NCBI GenBank assembly: GCA_964550435.1
Contig: CAZJZI010000005.1
Location: forward strand, 14,231 to 78,230
Direction: 5' to 3'
Source of the DNA: UBA11400 sp964550435
Lineage (GTDB): Bacteria; Bacteroidota; Rhodothermia; Balneolales; HLUCCA01
Length of the DNA: 64,000 bases
Shown: in pieces, positions 1 to 8,538 of the stretch
How positions within the stretch are numbered: the stretch's first letter is position 1
Layout: the number at the start of each line of letters is the position of its first letter
The notes under the pieces: generated by a model
What the model was told of the DNA's origin: nothing
The model's database searches: none
The model's input: the letters and a program-made list of their open reading frames with translations, nothing else
Made by a program: the position numbers and the translations under genes

Positions 1-926
1 GATGCTATAATTACAAGTCCAACACCCAGATTCATAGACAGACGCATATCATCTTCAGGGACGTTACCAAGTTGCTGAATCAATTGAAAAATTGCGGGAC
101 GATCCCAACTTGAATAGTCCACATCCATTTTTAGTCCGCCATGCAGAACTCGTTTTGTATTTCCTTCTATTCCACCACCTGTAATATGTGAAAATGCATT
201 TACGCCTGGGATGGATTTGAGTCCTCTGATTACAGATAAATATGATCTGTGCACCGCTAGTAATGCTTCTCCAACACTTTTTCCATCAAGCTCATCTGGT
301 CTATCATTCACATCATAACTATTAAATAACACCTTGCGTGCCAATGAGTATCCGTTAGTATGAAGACCAGTACTAGGAACTCCCCACATGATATCTCCGG
401 ATTTTACTTTTGTACCGTCGATGATTGCGTCACGATCTACAACTCCAACAATAGTACCAGCAAGGTCAAATTCTCCATCTTTATAGATATCGGGCATTTC
501 AGCGGTTTCACCACCAACCAGGGCACAACCATTTTCTTTACAAGCAACTGTAAATCCTTTAATTACATCATAAGCGATGTGCTGTTGAAGTTTTCCCGTT
601 GAAAAATAATCCAGGAAGAAAAGTGGTTCAGCCCCACAAACTGCGATGTCGTTCACGCAATGATTTACCAGATCTTGACCAACGGTATCATATTTTTCAT
701 GTTTGAAAGCAACAATAAGTTTTGTTCCTACACCATCAACACTGCTCACCAGTACAGGATCTTTCATTGTTGTAAAATCTGGTCTAAAAAGACCTCCAAA
801 TCCACCGATGTTAGCTAAAACCGACGAATTATGGGTTTCTTTGACGATTCCTTTAATAGAATCAACCAGTTCTTCGCCTGCTTTTACGTCAACTCCGGAA
901 TCTTTGTAGGTAAATTGCTTTTGCAT
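1..926 (-). CDS. purM: Phosphoribosylformylglycinamidine cyclo-ligase (partial, 3' end beyond window)
   Basis: AIR synthetase closes the imidazole ring in de novo purine synthesis, using ATP, in the cytoplasm. The reading frame is open from the ATG at 926 to the left edge, about 308 residues; the family is usually about 340, so some 35 C-terminal residues are missing. Visible family motifs are the N-terminal TYKDSGVDVKAG, GGFGGLF, the DTVGQDLVNHCVNDIAVCGAE stretch followed by PLFFLDYFSTG, VGGETAEMPD, THTNGY-like STGLHTNGYSL and HITGGGI. The gene is divergent from dtd and separated from it by about 470 bases that carry DnaA boxes. No clear Shine-Dalgarno precedes the start. Identification is from recognised motifs and is secure. 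Confidence 0.95.
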   Translation of the reverse strand, partial: MQKQFTYKDSGVDVKAGEELVDSIKGIVKETHNSSVLANIGGFGGLFRPDFTTMKDPVLVSSVDGVGTKLIVAFKHEKYDTVGQDLVNHCVNDIAVCGAEPLFFLDYFSTGKLQQHIAYDVIKGFTVACKENGCALVGGETAEMPDIYKDGEFDLAGTIVGVVDRDAIIDGTKVKSGDIMWGVPSTGLHTNGYSLARKVLFNSYDVNDRPDELDGKSVGEALLAVHRSYLSVIRGLKSIPGVNAFSHITGGGIEGNTKRVLHGGLKMDVDYSSWDRPAIFQLIQQLGNVPEDDMRLSMNLGVGLVIIA

Positions 927-1021
927 GATAGATGAATGAAACGTATCTCGTTTGGGTTGTATAAAGATACAAATATGAGAAGAGTCTTTTAAGCTTTTAA
1001 AAGAATACTTTTCCCCTAAGG

Positions 1022-1398
1022 TTTTCCACAGATGTATTCGAAAAGTAAATATTTTATTTAAATGTTCTCTTAACTATTAGGTGGTGTGGATATGTGGATA
1101 AAAAAGTTATTCAGAGTACTTGTTATATTTGTGGGTGTGTTGTTAATAAAAATGTGGAAAATTTGATTCTATTTTTTAAAGACTTTATCAAAATATGAAC
1201 TACACTTATTAACACTGTCACATATATCATATATGTAGATTTTGACCGATAATCCACATATAAAGTTATCCTGATTTTATGTGGGTTTCCTTTCATTTTC
1301 TGTGGATGAAAATGTATAACTAAATTTGCATTTTGAATTTTGTTCTTGTGAACAAATTATTAACGCAGTTTATCCACTTATCAACACAGTTATACACA
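1022..1398. other. Cluster of DnaA boxes in a 471-base intergenic gap; candidate oriC
   Basis: The gap between purM and dtd is very AT-rich and carries at least nine 9-mers matching the DnaA box TTATCCACA with no or one mismatch. They lie at 1022-1030 (TTTTCCACA), 1085-1093 and 1093-1101 (TGTGGATAT and the perfect reverse box TGTGGATAA), 1153-1161 (TGTGGAAAA), 1250-1258 (TAATCCACA), 1301-1309 (TGTGGATGA), 1370-1378 (TTATCCACT), 1378-1386 (TTATCAACA) and 1390-1398 (TTATACACA). Flanking genes diverge from the gap, as expected around an origin. AT-rich tracts at 1033-1080 and 1162-1215 could serve for unwinding. The last box runs into the dtd start codon, so a purely regulatory role is the alternative. 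No dnaA gene is in the window. Confidence 0.6.
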
Positions 1399-1838
1399 TG
1401 AAAATAGTACTCCAACGTGTCTCCAAGGCGGATGTTAAAGTCGATAAAAAGGTTGTTGGGGCTATAGGATATGGACTGTTGGTTCTCGTTGGATTTCATA
1501 CTGATGATACTCAGGAATCAGTTCGATGGATGTGTGATAAAGTTATAAAAATGAGAATATTCCACGATGATGATCAGAAAATGAACAGATCGATACAGGA
1601 TGTGAATGGCGGATTACTTGTTGTTTCACAATTTACATTATATGGTGATGCTCGCAAGGGTAACAGACCGAGTTTCATTGAAAGTGCTCGCCCGGAAATA
1701 GCTATCCCGTTGTATGAATATATGCTCGATTATATAAAGTCTGAATCAAATCTGAAAGTTGAAAGCGGAGAATTTGGTGCGATGATGGAGGTATCATTGG
1801 TTAATGATGGACCAGTTACTATTCTATTGGAGAAGTAA
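1398..1838 (+). CDS. dtd: D-aminoacyl-tRNA deacylase
   Basis: Cytoplasmic proofreading enzyme that hydrolyses D-aminoacyl-tRNAs (and glycine mischarged on tRNA-Ala) to prevent D-residue incorporation. The protein is 146 residues, normal for the family. The start MKIVLQRVSKADV is the family N-terminus; an in-frame upstream codon at 1326 would add 24 unlike residues running through DnaA boxes, so I reject it. Active-site motifs SQFTLYGD (near residue 78) and the C-terminal NDGPVTI, which holds the Gly-Pro pair used for chiral selection, are both present. Its stop overlaps the next gene's ATG by one base (TAATG), so the two are probably translationally coupled. Confidence 0.95.
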   Translation: MKIVLQRVSKADVKVDKKVVGAIGYGLLVLVGFHTDDTQESVRWMCDKVIKMRIFHDDDQKMNRSIQDVNGGLLVVSQFTLYGDARKGNRPSFIESARPEIAIPLYEYMLDYIKSESNLKVESGEFGAMMEVSLVNDGPVTILLEK

Positions 1839-2731
1839 TGTCTATTCTGTTTCTCTTTGTAGATGGTATTGGAATTGGGGGTGATTGTACTGATAATCCA
1901 TTCAGTATGTATGAATGGCCCGGTTTTTCATCCATTACATATGGACAAAAATTAACTCTTAAAGCCCATTTTAATAGTACTTCCTCACTTGTTTTTAAGG
2001 CGATTGATGCCAATTTAGGCGTGGATGGATTACCACAATCCGGAACTGGACAAGCCACTTTGTTCTCTGGACAAAATGCTTCAAAGATTATAAATAAACA
2101 TTTTGGTCCTTATCCACATTCCGGAATTAAACATCTTTTGATGAAAGAAAGTCTTTTTCATAAATCCATTGAGATGGGAAAAAGACCATATTTCATAAAT
2201 GCATTCCCACAGATATTCTTTGAAAGAGCTCAGGTTAGAAACCGATGGAGTTGTTGTACCTTAATGACTAAAAGTTCTGGTCTGAAAATCAATTCTGTAG
2301 ATGAAGTCATTGATGAACAAGCTATTACAGCCGAAATTATTCAGGATTACTGGCGTCAGCATCTGGATTTAAAGATTCCGGCGATTTCTATATTACAAGC
2401 AGCCGAACGCGTTGCTAAAGTAAGTTCAGCTTTTGATTTAACACTAATGGAATACTATTTGACAGACAAAGCAGGTCACGAGCAAAACATAGATACGGCC
2501 TTTAAAGCATTGGAAAGACTCGACACATTCTTAAAGTACTATATTGAGGAGAAACCCGCAGATCAGACGTTAGTTATCTGCAGTGATCATGGAAATATTG
2601 AAGATTTATCAGTTAAAACTCATACTGTTAATCCTGTCCCTTTGATTGTTCACGGACCGAAGGCAGCTTTTTTCACAGATGTGGAATCTATACAGGATGT
2701 GACACCATCGATTCTTCGCAGCCTGGTATAA
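1838..2731 (+). CDS. Alkaline-phosphatase-superfamily metalloenzyme, iPGM/phosphopentomutase-like
   Basis: A 297-residue protein with the metal-binding skeleton of the 'metalloenzyme' family that includes cofactor-independent phosphoglycerate mutase and phosphopentomutase. Seen in order: FVDGIGIGG (first metal Asp at residue 9), SGTGQATLFSG (candidate nucleophile Ser68/Thr70), DKAGHEQ near 213, SDHGNIED near 254 and HTVNPVPLIV near 266, the last very like the C-terminal motif of iPGM. It is far shorter than iPGM (about 510 residues) because the inserted transferase domain is absent, so it is not itself a phosphoglycerate mutase. The substrate cannot be told from sequence. It is coupled to dtd and ends at a strong bidirectional hairpin. 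Confidence 0.75.
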   Translation: MSILFLFVDGIGIGGDCTDNPFSMYEWPGFSSITYGQKLTLKAHFNSTSSLVFKAIDANLGVDGLPQSGTGQATLFSGQNASKIINKHFGPYPHSGIKHLLMKESLFHKSIEMGKRPYFINAFPQIFFERAQVRNRWSCCTLMTKSSGLKINSVDEVIDEQAITAEIIQDYWRQHLDLKIPAISILQAAERVAKVSSAFDLTLMEYYLTDKAGHEQNIDTAFKALERLDTFLKYYIEEKPADQTLVICSDHGNIEDLSVKTHTVNPVPLIVHGPKAAFFTDVESIQDVTPSILRSLV

Positions 2732-2767
2732 AAAAGGTTCGAAATACGCTGTACTCCGAACCTTTTT
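2731..2767. terminator. Bidirectional intrinsic terminator
   Basis: An 11-bp perfect inverted repeat (AAAAAGGTTCG ... CGAACCTTTTT) with a 15-base loop sits between the convergent metalloenzyme gene and adk. The A and T runs at either end let it serve both strands. Confidence 0.85.
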
Positions 2768-2785
2768 ACTAATTAACGGATCGAA

Positions 2786-3340
2786 TTATTTAATTGCATC
2801 GATTAGGCGCTGCTGAATTTCATCAACAGTCCCGAGTCCATTTACGCTCTTGTACATACCTTTTTTTCGATAGTGCTCCATAACGGGTGCAGTTTCTTGT
2901 TCATAAACCTTTAAACGCACTTTAATTTTCTCAGGAGTATCATCCTCACGTCCTTGTCCGCGGTTTACCAAACGAGAAACAAGTTCATTTTCAGGGACTT
3001 CCATCGCAATGAATGCATTAACTTTCTCACCACGTTCTTCTAATAAAGCATCAAATGCTTCAGCCTGAGCAACTGTTCGTGGAAATCCATCGAGGATATA
3101 CCCATTTTTGAATTCGGGTTTTGCAATGGTCTCCTGAACCATTTCTACAACGACTTCATCCGAAACTAATTTACCAGAATCCATGATAGCCTTTACCTTT
3201 ACTCCCAAAGGAGTTTGGTTCTTAATGGCATTTCGGAACATATCTCCGGTTGAAAGTTGTGGTACACTTAGTGACTCTTCCAATAATTTTGCCTGGGTTC
3301 CTTTACCAGCACCAGGAGGTCCAAATAATATGATTCGCAT
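2786..3340 (-). CDS. adk: Adenylate kinase
   Basis: Interconverts ATP+AMP and 2 ADP in the cytoplasm. At 184 residues it is the short-lid form. The P-loop GPPGAGKGT is at residues 7-15, the NMP-binding region has LSTGDMFR, and DGFPRTVAQAE and the lid arginine run RLVNRGQGRED are present; no zinc-finger cysteines are seen in the lid, in keeping with the short form. It stands alone, convergent with the metalloenzyme gene and divergent from the MscS channel gene. Confidence 0.96.
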   Translation of the reverse strand: MRIILFGPPGAGKGTQAKLLEESLSVPQLSTGDMFRNAIKNQTPLGVKVKAIMDSGKLVSDEVVVEMVQETIAKPEFKNGYILDGFPRTVAQAEAFDALLEERGEKVNAFIAMEVPENELVSRLVNRGQGREDDTPEKIKVRLKVYEQETAPVMEHYRKKGMYKSVNGLGTVDEIQQRLIDAIK

Positions 3341-3470
3341 AACTAATGAATGAATGATTAAATACTAATAATGATTATTAACAGTAATACCCTATTATTT
3401 AAGCGATGGAAGATAAGCATAACCTGAAAAACTTACCCCCATTTCTCTGATTCAATTAATATACCCGACC

Positions 3471-4412
3471 ATGCAAGTAGACTCTACTCAAAGTAATACC
3501 TCTTCCCCTGATACAACGTCCGTTTTCGACTCAATTGTTGAAAAAGTTGATGTGAATTTATTGCAAGAATTCCGTGATTTAATGGAATTAACACTCTTCA
3601 AAATTCAAGAGACACCAATTACTATTACATCTATTGTAATGTTTGTGTTGTTCCTTGTCATTTTCAGTGTCGCTGGAAGGGTTCTAAGCAGACTACTTTT
3701 TAAAAAGGCTTTGCAGCGATTGGATATGGATCCTGGCATCAGGTTTACATTGATGAGATTTACCAACTACACCATAGTTTTTATAGGGTTAGTAATTTCA
3801 TTTCAGTTTATAGGAATAGACCTGAGTGGGTTAGCTGTTATATTTGGATTACTCTCTGTTGGTATAGGTTTTGGTCTTCAAAACGTCACATCAAACTTCA
3901 TATCAGGGTTAATTTTGCTGATAGAGAGACCAATAAAAATTGGTGATAGGATTGTCGTCAACGATCAGGAGGGTGATGTATCTGAAATCAATATGCGTTC
4001 TACAACCATTAGATCATTGGATAATATTTCCATAATTGTACCCAACGCAGACTTTATTTCTGGAAGAGTGATAAACTTTTCACACGGAGATCCAAGGATC
4101 CGTGTAAGGGTAGATGTAGGAGTTTCCTATTCAAGTAATCTTGAACTCGTTTTAAAAACATTGAAGCAGGCAGCTCTTGATCATCCGGATATTTTAAAAA
4201 CTCCTGAACCCATAGTCATATTTAAAGATTTTGGAGAGTCCTCATGGGATTTAGCAGTGGTGGGATGGATTGACAACCCTAAAGACCATTTAATCATAGC
4301 CTCTGATATTAGAATGAATATTGTAAGACTGTTCGACCAGCACAAAATTGAAATTCCTTTTCCTCAAAGAGATATAAACTTCAGAAACATTCTTTCGTAT
4401 AAGGAGGAGTGA
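3471..4412 (+). CDS. MscS-family mechanosensitive ion channel
   Basis: Inner-membrane channel that opens under membrane tension to release osmolytes during hypo-osmotic shock. The 313-residue protein has a hydrophilic, Ser/Thr-rich N-terminus, three hydrophobic segments (about residues 47-70, 90-112 and 118-145) and a cytosolic beta domain. The pore-lining TM3 and following loop are recognisable from VGIGFGLQNVTSNFISG and IERPIKIGDRIVV, the family signature. Length and topology match simple MscS channels (E. coli MscS is 286 residues), not the larger MscK type. The ATG at 3471 is the only start giving the full first membrane segment. Confidence 0.93.
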   Translation: MQVDSTQSNTSSPDTTSVFDSIVEKVDVNLLQEFRDLMELTLFKIQETPITITSIVMFVLFLVIFSVAGRVLSRLLFKKALQRLDMDPGIRFTLMRFTNYTIVFIGLVISFQFIGIDLSGLAVIFGLLSVGIGFGLQNVTSNFISGLILLIERPIKIGDRIVVNDQEGDVSEINMRSTTIRSLDNISIIVPNADFISGRVINFSHGDPRIRVRVDVGVSYSSNLELVLKTLKQAALDHPDILKTPEPIVIFKDFGESSWDLAVVGWIDNPKDHLIIASDIRMNIVRLFDQHKIEIPFPQRDINFRNILSYKEE

Positions 4413-4589
4413 ATAACTAAACAATAAAGCGGGAACAAAATCCGTTAAAGTAGTGTTGTTTAGATAAGTTCTTTGATTAATTGGTATTACATCGCATTCT
4501 GAAGAATCGATACTTTTGGCACACAAACAAAAACCGAGCCAAAAATATTGTAAAACGGCGACAAAATTGTAAATGAATGTAAAATTGTA

Positions 4590-4772
4590 GCATAAAAATA
4601 GTAATCGCATGTAAATGCGATTGAAATCGGCTACAAAACACCGTAAATTAAGGGCGTTGTGATAATTGTTATCCAGTTATCGTTGTTATCACACAAGATT
4701 CTCAAATCACATACATCTATTGACGACTAAGACCCAGGACCTCGCTTGTAGAAGGGCGAGGTCTTTTTTTTT
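4590..4772 (+). ncRNA. Possible small RNA or long 3' UTR in a 383-base gap
   Basis: The gap 4413-4795 between mscS and gdh has no convincing protein gene. It contains a perfect 8-bp hairpin AATCGCAT/ATGCGATT with a GTAA loop (4603-4622), a second 8-bp inverted repeat TGTGATAA/TTATCACA (4658-4693) and an intrinsic terminator on the + strand at 4738-4772, about 325 bases after the mscS stop. Hairpins followed by a terminator are what a small RNA would look like, but the same picture fits an extended mscS 3' end. I do not recognise it as any known RNA family, and no promoter is clear. Confidence 0.25.
4738..4772 (+). terminator. Intrinsic terminator
   Basis: An 8-bp GC-rich stem GACCTCGC/GCGAGGTC with a 10-base loop is followed by nine Ts. 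It points along the + strand, so it ends the mscS transcript or an independent small RNA, not gdh. Confidence 0.85.
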
Positions 4773-4795
4773 GTGCGATTTCTGAAATTACGAAA

Positions 4796-6199
4796 TTATG
4801 GGAAAATTCCTAATTGTTCGTAAGAATGGCCTATCTTATTAATTGCACTAACAAATGCAGCTGTTCTCAAATCGATTTTATGTCGATCTCTGATTTCTTT
4901 TATTTCATTGTATGCTGTGATCATGGTGTCTTCAAGTCCTGAGTCAACCAAATCTCTTTCGTCTGCACCGTGAACAATTTTTTTAATAATGTCTTCGGAG
5001 AACTTTCTACCAACGAGATCTTCAACACCCTGAACCATTTTTCTCATCGCGTTTTCTTCAAAACGACGCTCCATTCGTCCGAATCTGACATGGGATAGAT
5101 TTTTTAGCCACTCAAAATATGACACAGTCACCCCACCGGCATTCAAATAATTATCCGGTATTATCAATGCACCGCGATCTTTCATAATGTCGTGAGCCTC
5201 GGCGGATGTAGGGCCATTAGCACCCTCGCCAATGATTTTAGCTTTAATTCGAGGGGCATTTTCTTCTGTAAGCTGGTTCTCAAGAGCCGCGGGAATGAGA
5301 ATGTCACATTCGACCTCTAATCCTTTTGAAGAGTCAATGAATGACTCGGCCCCAGGATAGTTAAGAATTGAGCCGGTCTCATTTCTGTGTTTCATTACTT
5401 TTTCAAGATCAAGACCTCTTGGATTGTAAATAGCGCCCTCGTATTCACAAAGTCCAACTAGAACGGCTCCCGCTTCTTCGAAATACTTGGCCGAATAATA
5501 CCCAACTTTACCGAGTCCCTGAACAACTACTGTTTTCCCTTCGATTCCCTTGGTTAGTCCTAGTGCTTTCATGTCTTCGATCTGATCACATGCTTCACGA
5601 ACTCCAAAAAACACTCCACGGCCTGTAGCTTCGGCCCGACCACGGATTCCTGACTGGTGAATTGGCTTTCCGGTTACCACTGCTGAGGCGTCAATATTTG
5701 GACTCAGCGCACGATAGGTGTCCATAATCCAAGCCATTTCTTGTTCACCAGTCCCATAATCTGGAGCCGGAACATCAACACCAGGACCAATGAAGTTTTT
5801 TGCCCATAATTCGTATGTGTACCTGCGGGTAATTCTCTCCAACTCTGATTTTGAGTACTGGTTTCTGTCAATTTTAATACCACCTTTTGCTCCTCCAAAA
5901 GGGACATCCACAACTGCGCATTTATAGGTCATCAGAGCAGCCAAGGCGGTTACCTCATCTTCATTAACCAACATACTGTAACGGATTCCACCTTTGGTTG
6001 GAGAGCGATGATGACTGTGTTCTGCTCTCCATGCGTGAATAGTTTCGATTTCGCCATTATCACGTTCAAGCGGGAACGTCATGTGGTACACACTGTTACA
6101 GGACTTTATCTGGTTCAGGATTCCGGGCGATAGCTTTGTATACTTTGCAGCTCTATCGAAATTCTTATTTACCTGTTCGAAAAACTTGTAATTCGACAT
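4796..6199 (-). CDS. Glu/Leu/Phe/Val-type glutamate dehydrogenase
   Basis: Reversible oxidative deamination of glutamate to 2-oxoglutarate and ammonia, linking nitrogen and carbon metabolism. The 467-residue protein has the substrate domain with PTKGGIRY and the catalytic-lysine motif VPFGGAKGGIKID (about residues 99-111), APDYGTGEQEMAW, then the Rossmann domain with VVQGLGKVGYYSA (near 225-237) and GEGANGPTSAEA. It is slightly longer than the usual 410-450. I cannot decide NAD versus NADP use from what is visible. It stands alone; the sequence before its ATG has no obvious Shine-Dalgarno apart from a weak AGAGG. Confidence 0.92.
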   Translation of the reverse strand: MSNYKFFEQVNKNFDRAAKYTKLSPGILNQIKSCNSVYHMTFPLERDNGEIETIHAWRAEHSHHRSPTKGGIRYSMLVNEDEVTALAALMTYKCAVVDVPFGGAKGGIKIDRNQYSKSELERITRRYTYELWAKNFIGPGVDVPAPDYGTGEQEMAWIMDTYRALSPNIDASAVVTGKPIHQSGIRGRAEATGRGVFFGVREACDQIEDMKALGLTKGIEGKTVVVQGLGKVGYYSAKYFEEAGAVLVGLCEYEGAIYNPRGLDLEKVMKHRNETGSILNYPGAESFIDSSKGLEVECDILIPAALENQLTEENAPRIKAKIIGEGANGPTSAEAHDIMKDRGALIIPDNYLNAGGVTVSYFEWLKNLSHVRFGRMERRFEENAMRKMVQGVEDLVGRKFSEDIIKKIVHGADERDLVDSGLEDTMITAYNEIKEIRDRHKIDLRTAAFVSAINKIGHSYEQLGIFP

Positions 6200-6314
6200 T
6201 GTTTACCTCTGGCGTTTGTGTATGATGATAGATTGCTAACAGGAACCATGATAATACAAAGGCTTGTACTATACTCCAAATCCATGAAACATCAATTTAT
6301 TGAGGTTGGCTAGA

Positions 6315-7268
6315 TCAATCTTTGAAGAGCGCTTCAACAAATGAAGTTCGATCGAAAATCTGTAAATCTTCAATTTTCTCACCAACGCCAATGTACTTAA
6401 CCGGGACGTTCAATTCTGATGATATCCCAATTACTATTCCGCCTCGAGCTGTGCCATCAAGTTTTGTCAGGGCTAGTCCTGTGATTTCAACCGCCTGAGT
6501 GAATGCTTTAGCCTGGAGCATTGCGTTTTGACCGGTAGACCCATCAAGAACCAGGATTACTTCGTGAGGGGCATTGTCAATTACTTTGCTAATAACACGT
6601 TTAATTTTGCCTAGCTCATCCATCAGAGCTGTTTTATTGTGAAGTCGACCCGCAGTATCAATCAGTACAACATCAGTATTCCGAGACTTTGCTGCCGAGA
6701 CAGTATCGAAGGCTACAGCAGCTGGGTCTGCTCCTTGACCTTGTTGAATTATGGGGACTCCAGCTCGTTGACTCCAGATAGTTAGCTGTTGTACAGCCGC
6801 AGCACGAAATGTATCAGCCGCACCCAGATAAACAGATTTACCTGCTAACTTGTAGAGGTTGGCCAGTTTGCCAATGGTTGTCGTTTTTCCAACACCATTC
6901 ACCCCTACAATCAAAACAACATGTGGTTTGTCGAGAAATTCCGCGTCAAATTCAGCCGGTCTGCCGGGATCATTATCTTTTAGTAGTGCGATTATCTCTT
7001 CTCGCAAGATTCTCTGAAGTTCGTTACTGTTGAGGTATTTGTCTCGTGCAACACGATCTTCAACACGTTTGATAATTTTTAAAGTGGTAGGAACGCCGAC
7101 GTCTGATCGAATCAGAATTTCTTCAAGTTCATCCAGAATTTCATCATCAACGGTATCTTTTCCGGCAATTGCCCGACTTAATCTTGATACAATTCCGTCA
7201 CGGCTCTTTTCGAGACCCGCTTCCAGACTTTCTTTTTTCTTAAATCCTAGTTTTTCTAGAAAACCCAT
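6315..7268 (-). CDS. ftsY: Signal recognition particle receptor FtsY
   Basis: Membrane-associated SRP GTPase that docks Ffh-ribosome complexes at the translocon. The 317-residue protein has a short N-terminal stretch instead of the long acidic A domain of E. coli, then the N domain and the G domain: GVNGVGKTTTIGKLA (P-loop, near 122), DTFRAAAV, DTAGRLHNK and TKLDGTARGG. It is 8 bases downstream of pgsA on the same strand and probably co-transcribed, which puts a receptor for membrane proteins with a phospholipid enzyme. Its partner ffh is in this window at 54.3 kb. Confidence 0.96.
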   Translation of the reverse strand: MGFLEKLGFKKKESLEAGLEKSRDGIVSRLSRAIAGKDTVDDEILDELEEILIRSDVGVPTTLKIIKRVEDRVARDKYLNSNELQRILREEIIALLKDNDPGRPAEFDAEFLDKPHVVLIVGVNGVGKTTTIGKLANLYKLAGKSVYLGAADTFRAAAVQQLTIWSQRAGVPIIQQGQGADPAAVAFDTVSAAKSRNTDVVLIDTAGRLHNKTALMDELGKIKRVISKVIDNAPHEVILVLDGSTGQNAMLQAKAFTQAVEITGLALTKLDGTARGGIVIGISSELNVPVKYIGVGEKIEDLQIFDRTSFVEALFKD

Positions 7269-7276
7269 AAGTGTAG

Positions 7277-7861
7277 TTAGTTAAAATCTGCTCCACGTTG
7301 AATCTGGATGAATCGATAGATATAGTCAAAAAAGGAGTATATCAGAATCACAGTGGTTGAAACCAGCAGGTATGAAATAAATTGAGTATATCCCGGAAAG
7401 AAGAATGCCATGATCCAATATGCGGCCAGGAAATTTACGAATATTTTACCTGACATCACCGACATTGCCACTTTTCCCTTTTTCTTTCCAATCAACAATG
7501 ATCCCAGCATTATTAGAAAATCTCTACTCAGACATAACGTTACAAACCATATTGGAATCAAATCTATCCAACCAGCATAAATGAATAGCATTCCAGCCAA
7601 TAACTTGTCCGCAACCGGATCAGCAACTTTACCTAATTCAGTTATTTCGTCATTAAATCGGGCAGCCCAGCCATCCAGATAATCTGATATAATTGCATAA
7701 ACAACCAAACTGGTAAATAAAGTGTTTATTCCATGCTTGGAATGAATAAATATCAAAATGGGGGCAACAAGAATTCTACTCAGCGAAAAAAAATTCGCCA
7801 AGGTTATGTACTTATTCTTCACGACAAATTTGCGTTTGTCTATGAATTGTGCCGGTTGCAT
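7277..7861 (-). CDS. pgsA: CDP-diacylglycerol-glycerol-3-phosphate 3-phosphatidyltransferase
   Basis: Integral membrane enzyme making phosphatidylglycerophosphate, the first committed step to phosphatidylglycerol. The CDP-alcohol phosphotransferase signature is complete: D-G-W-A-A-R followed by eight residues, G, and VADPVADK (DYLDGWAAR at about residues 60-68). The 194-residue length and about six hydrophobic segments fit PgsA. Related phosphatidylserine or cardiolipin synthases share the motif, so exact substrate is inferred from length and from pairing with ftsY. The start codon chosen gives a short basic N-terminal tail before the first membrane helix. Confidence 0.85.
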   Translation of the reverse strand: MQPAQFIDKRKFVVKNKYITLANFFSLSRILVAPILIFIHSKHGINTLFTSLVVYAIISDYLDGWAARFNDEITELGKVADPVADKLLAGMLFIYAGWIDLIPIWFVTLCLSRDFLIMLGSLLIGKKKGKVAMSVMSGKIFVNFLAAYWIMAFFFPGYTQFISYLLVSTTVILIYSFFDYIYRFIQIQRGADFN

Positions 7862-7924
7862 GAGTTTAATCTGGGGGTATGTCTTATTTTATGCTAAAAT
7901 AACAATAACCTTTTTGCTTTTTAT

Positions 7925-8473
7925 ATGCTAATCCACCACAAATTGATAGAAAAGAAAATTAAAGCGGAATGTGTTTTTGATGGAAACTTGTTGAAAGTCT
8001 GGAGAGATGATGTTCTATTACCAAATGGGAATATTTCGCAAAGAGAATGGATAAAGCATCCTGGAGCCAGTGCGGTGGTTCCAATATTTGAAAATGGTGA
8101 CGTAATGCTGATTCAACAGTTCAGGTATGGTGCAAAACAAGTTTTTATTGAGGTTCCAGCTGGAAAACTAGATCCGGGTGAGGCTCCAGATGTCTCTGCT
8201 GTACGCGAACTCGAGGAAGAGGTGGGTTTGAGATGTGAAGATCTCATTTACCTAGGACATCAGTATCCCGCTATCGGTTTCTCTGATGAAATACTTCATA
8301 ATTTTCTGGCTATCGGACTAACAAAGGTTTCTGATCACACAGATTATGATGAATTCGTAGAACCACTACGCGTCTCGATGAAACAAGCTTTGGATTGGGT
8401 CTTTGATGGAACAATTAATGATGCAAAGTCAATTATTGCCTTGGTAATGGCTAATAAAGCGTTAAAGCGGTAG
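7925..8473 (+). CDS. NUDIX hydrolase, ADP-ribose pyrophosphatase type
   Basis: A 182-residue NUDIX protein. The NUDIX box G-x5-E-x7-REL-x-EE-x-GL is intact in GKLDPGEAPDVSAVRELEEE followed by VGL, near residues 80-102. The flanking sequences (HPGASAVVPIF before, EVPAGKLDPGE, and YPAIGFSDEILHNFLA after) are those of ADP-ribose/nucleotide-sugar pyrophosphatases like NudF, so clearing ADP-ribose is the likely role. Substrate is inferred from similarity. It lies 65 bases before dinB on the same strand. Confidence 0.88.
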   Translation: MLIHHKLIEKKIKAECVFDGNLLKVWRDDVLLPNGNISQREWIKHPGASAVVPIFENGDVMLIQQFRYGAKQVFIEVPAGKLDPGEAPDVSAVRELEEEVGLRCEDLIYLGHQYPAIGFSDEILHNFLAIGLTKVSDHTDYDEFVEPLRVSMKQALDWVFDGTINDAKSIIALVMANKALKR

Positions 8474-8538
8474 AGCACTTGCCCGCCCGGCCAAAATTAC
8501 ATATATTACACATATATAAGTAATTAGGATCCGCAATC

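Noticed and set aside
1326..1397. N-terminal extension of dtd
   Set aside because: The 24 added residues are unlike the family and are made of DnaA-box sequence; MKIVLQRV is the normal start.
4290..4610. 106-residue frame on the - strand across the mscS end
   Set aside because: Overlaps the conserved mscS C-terminus and has no recognisable domain; composition looks like translated AT-rich spacer.
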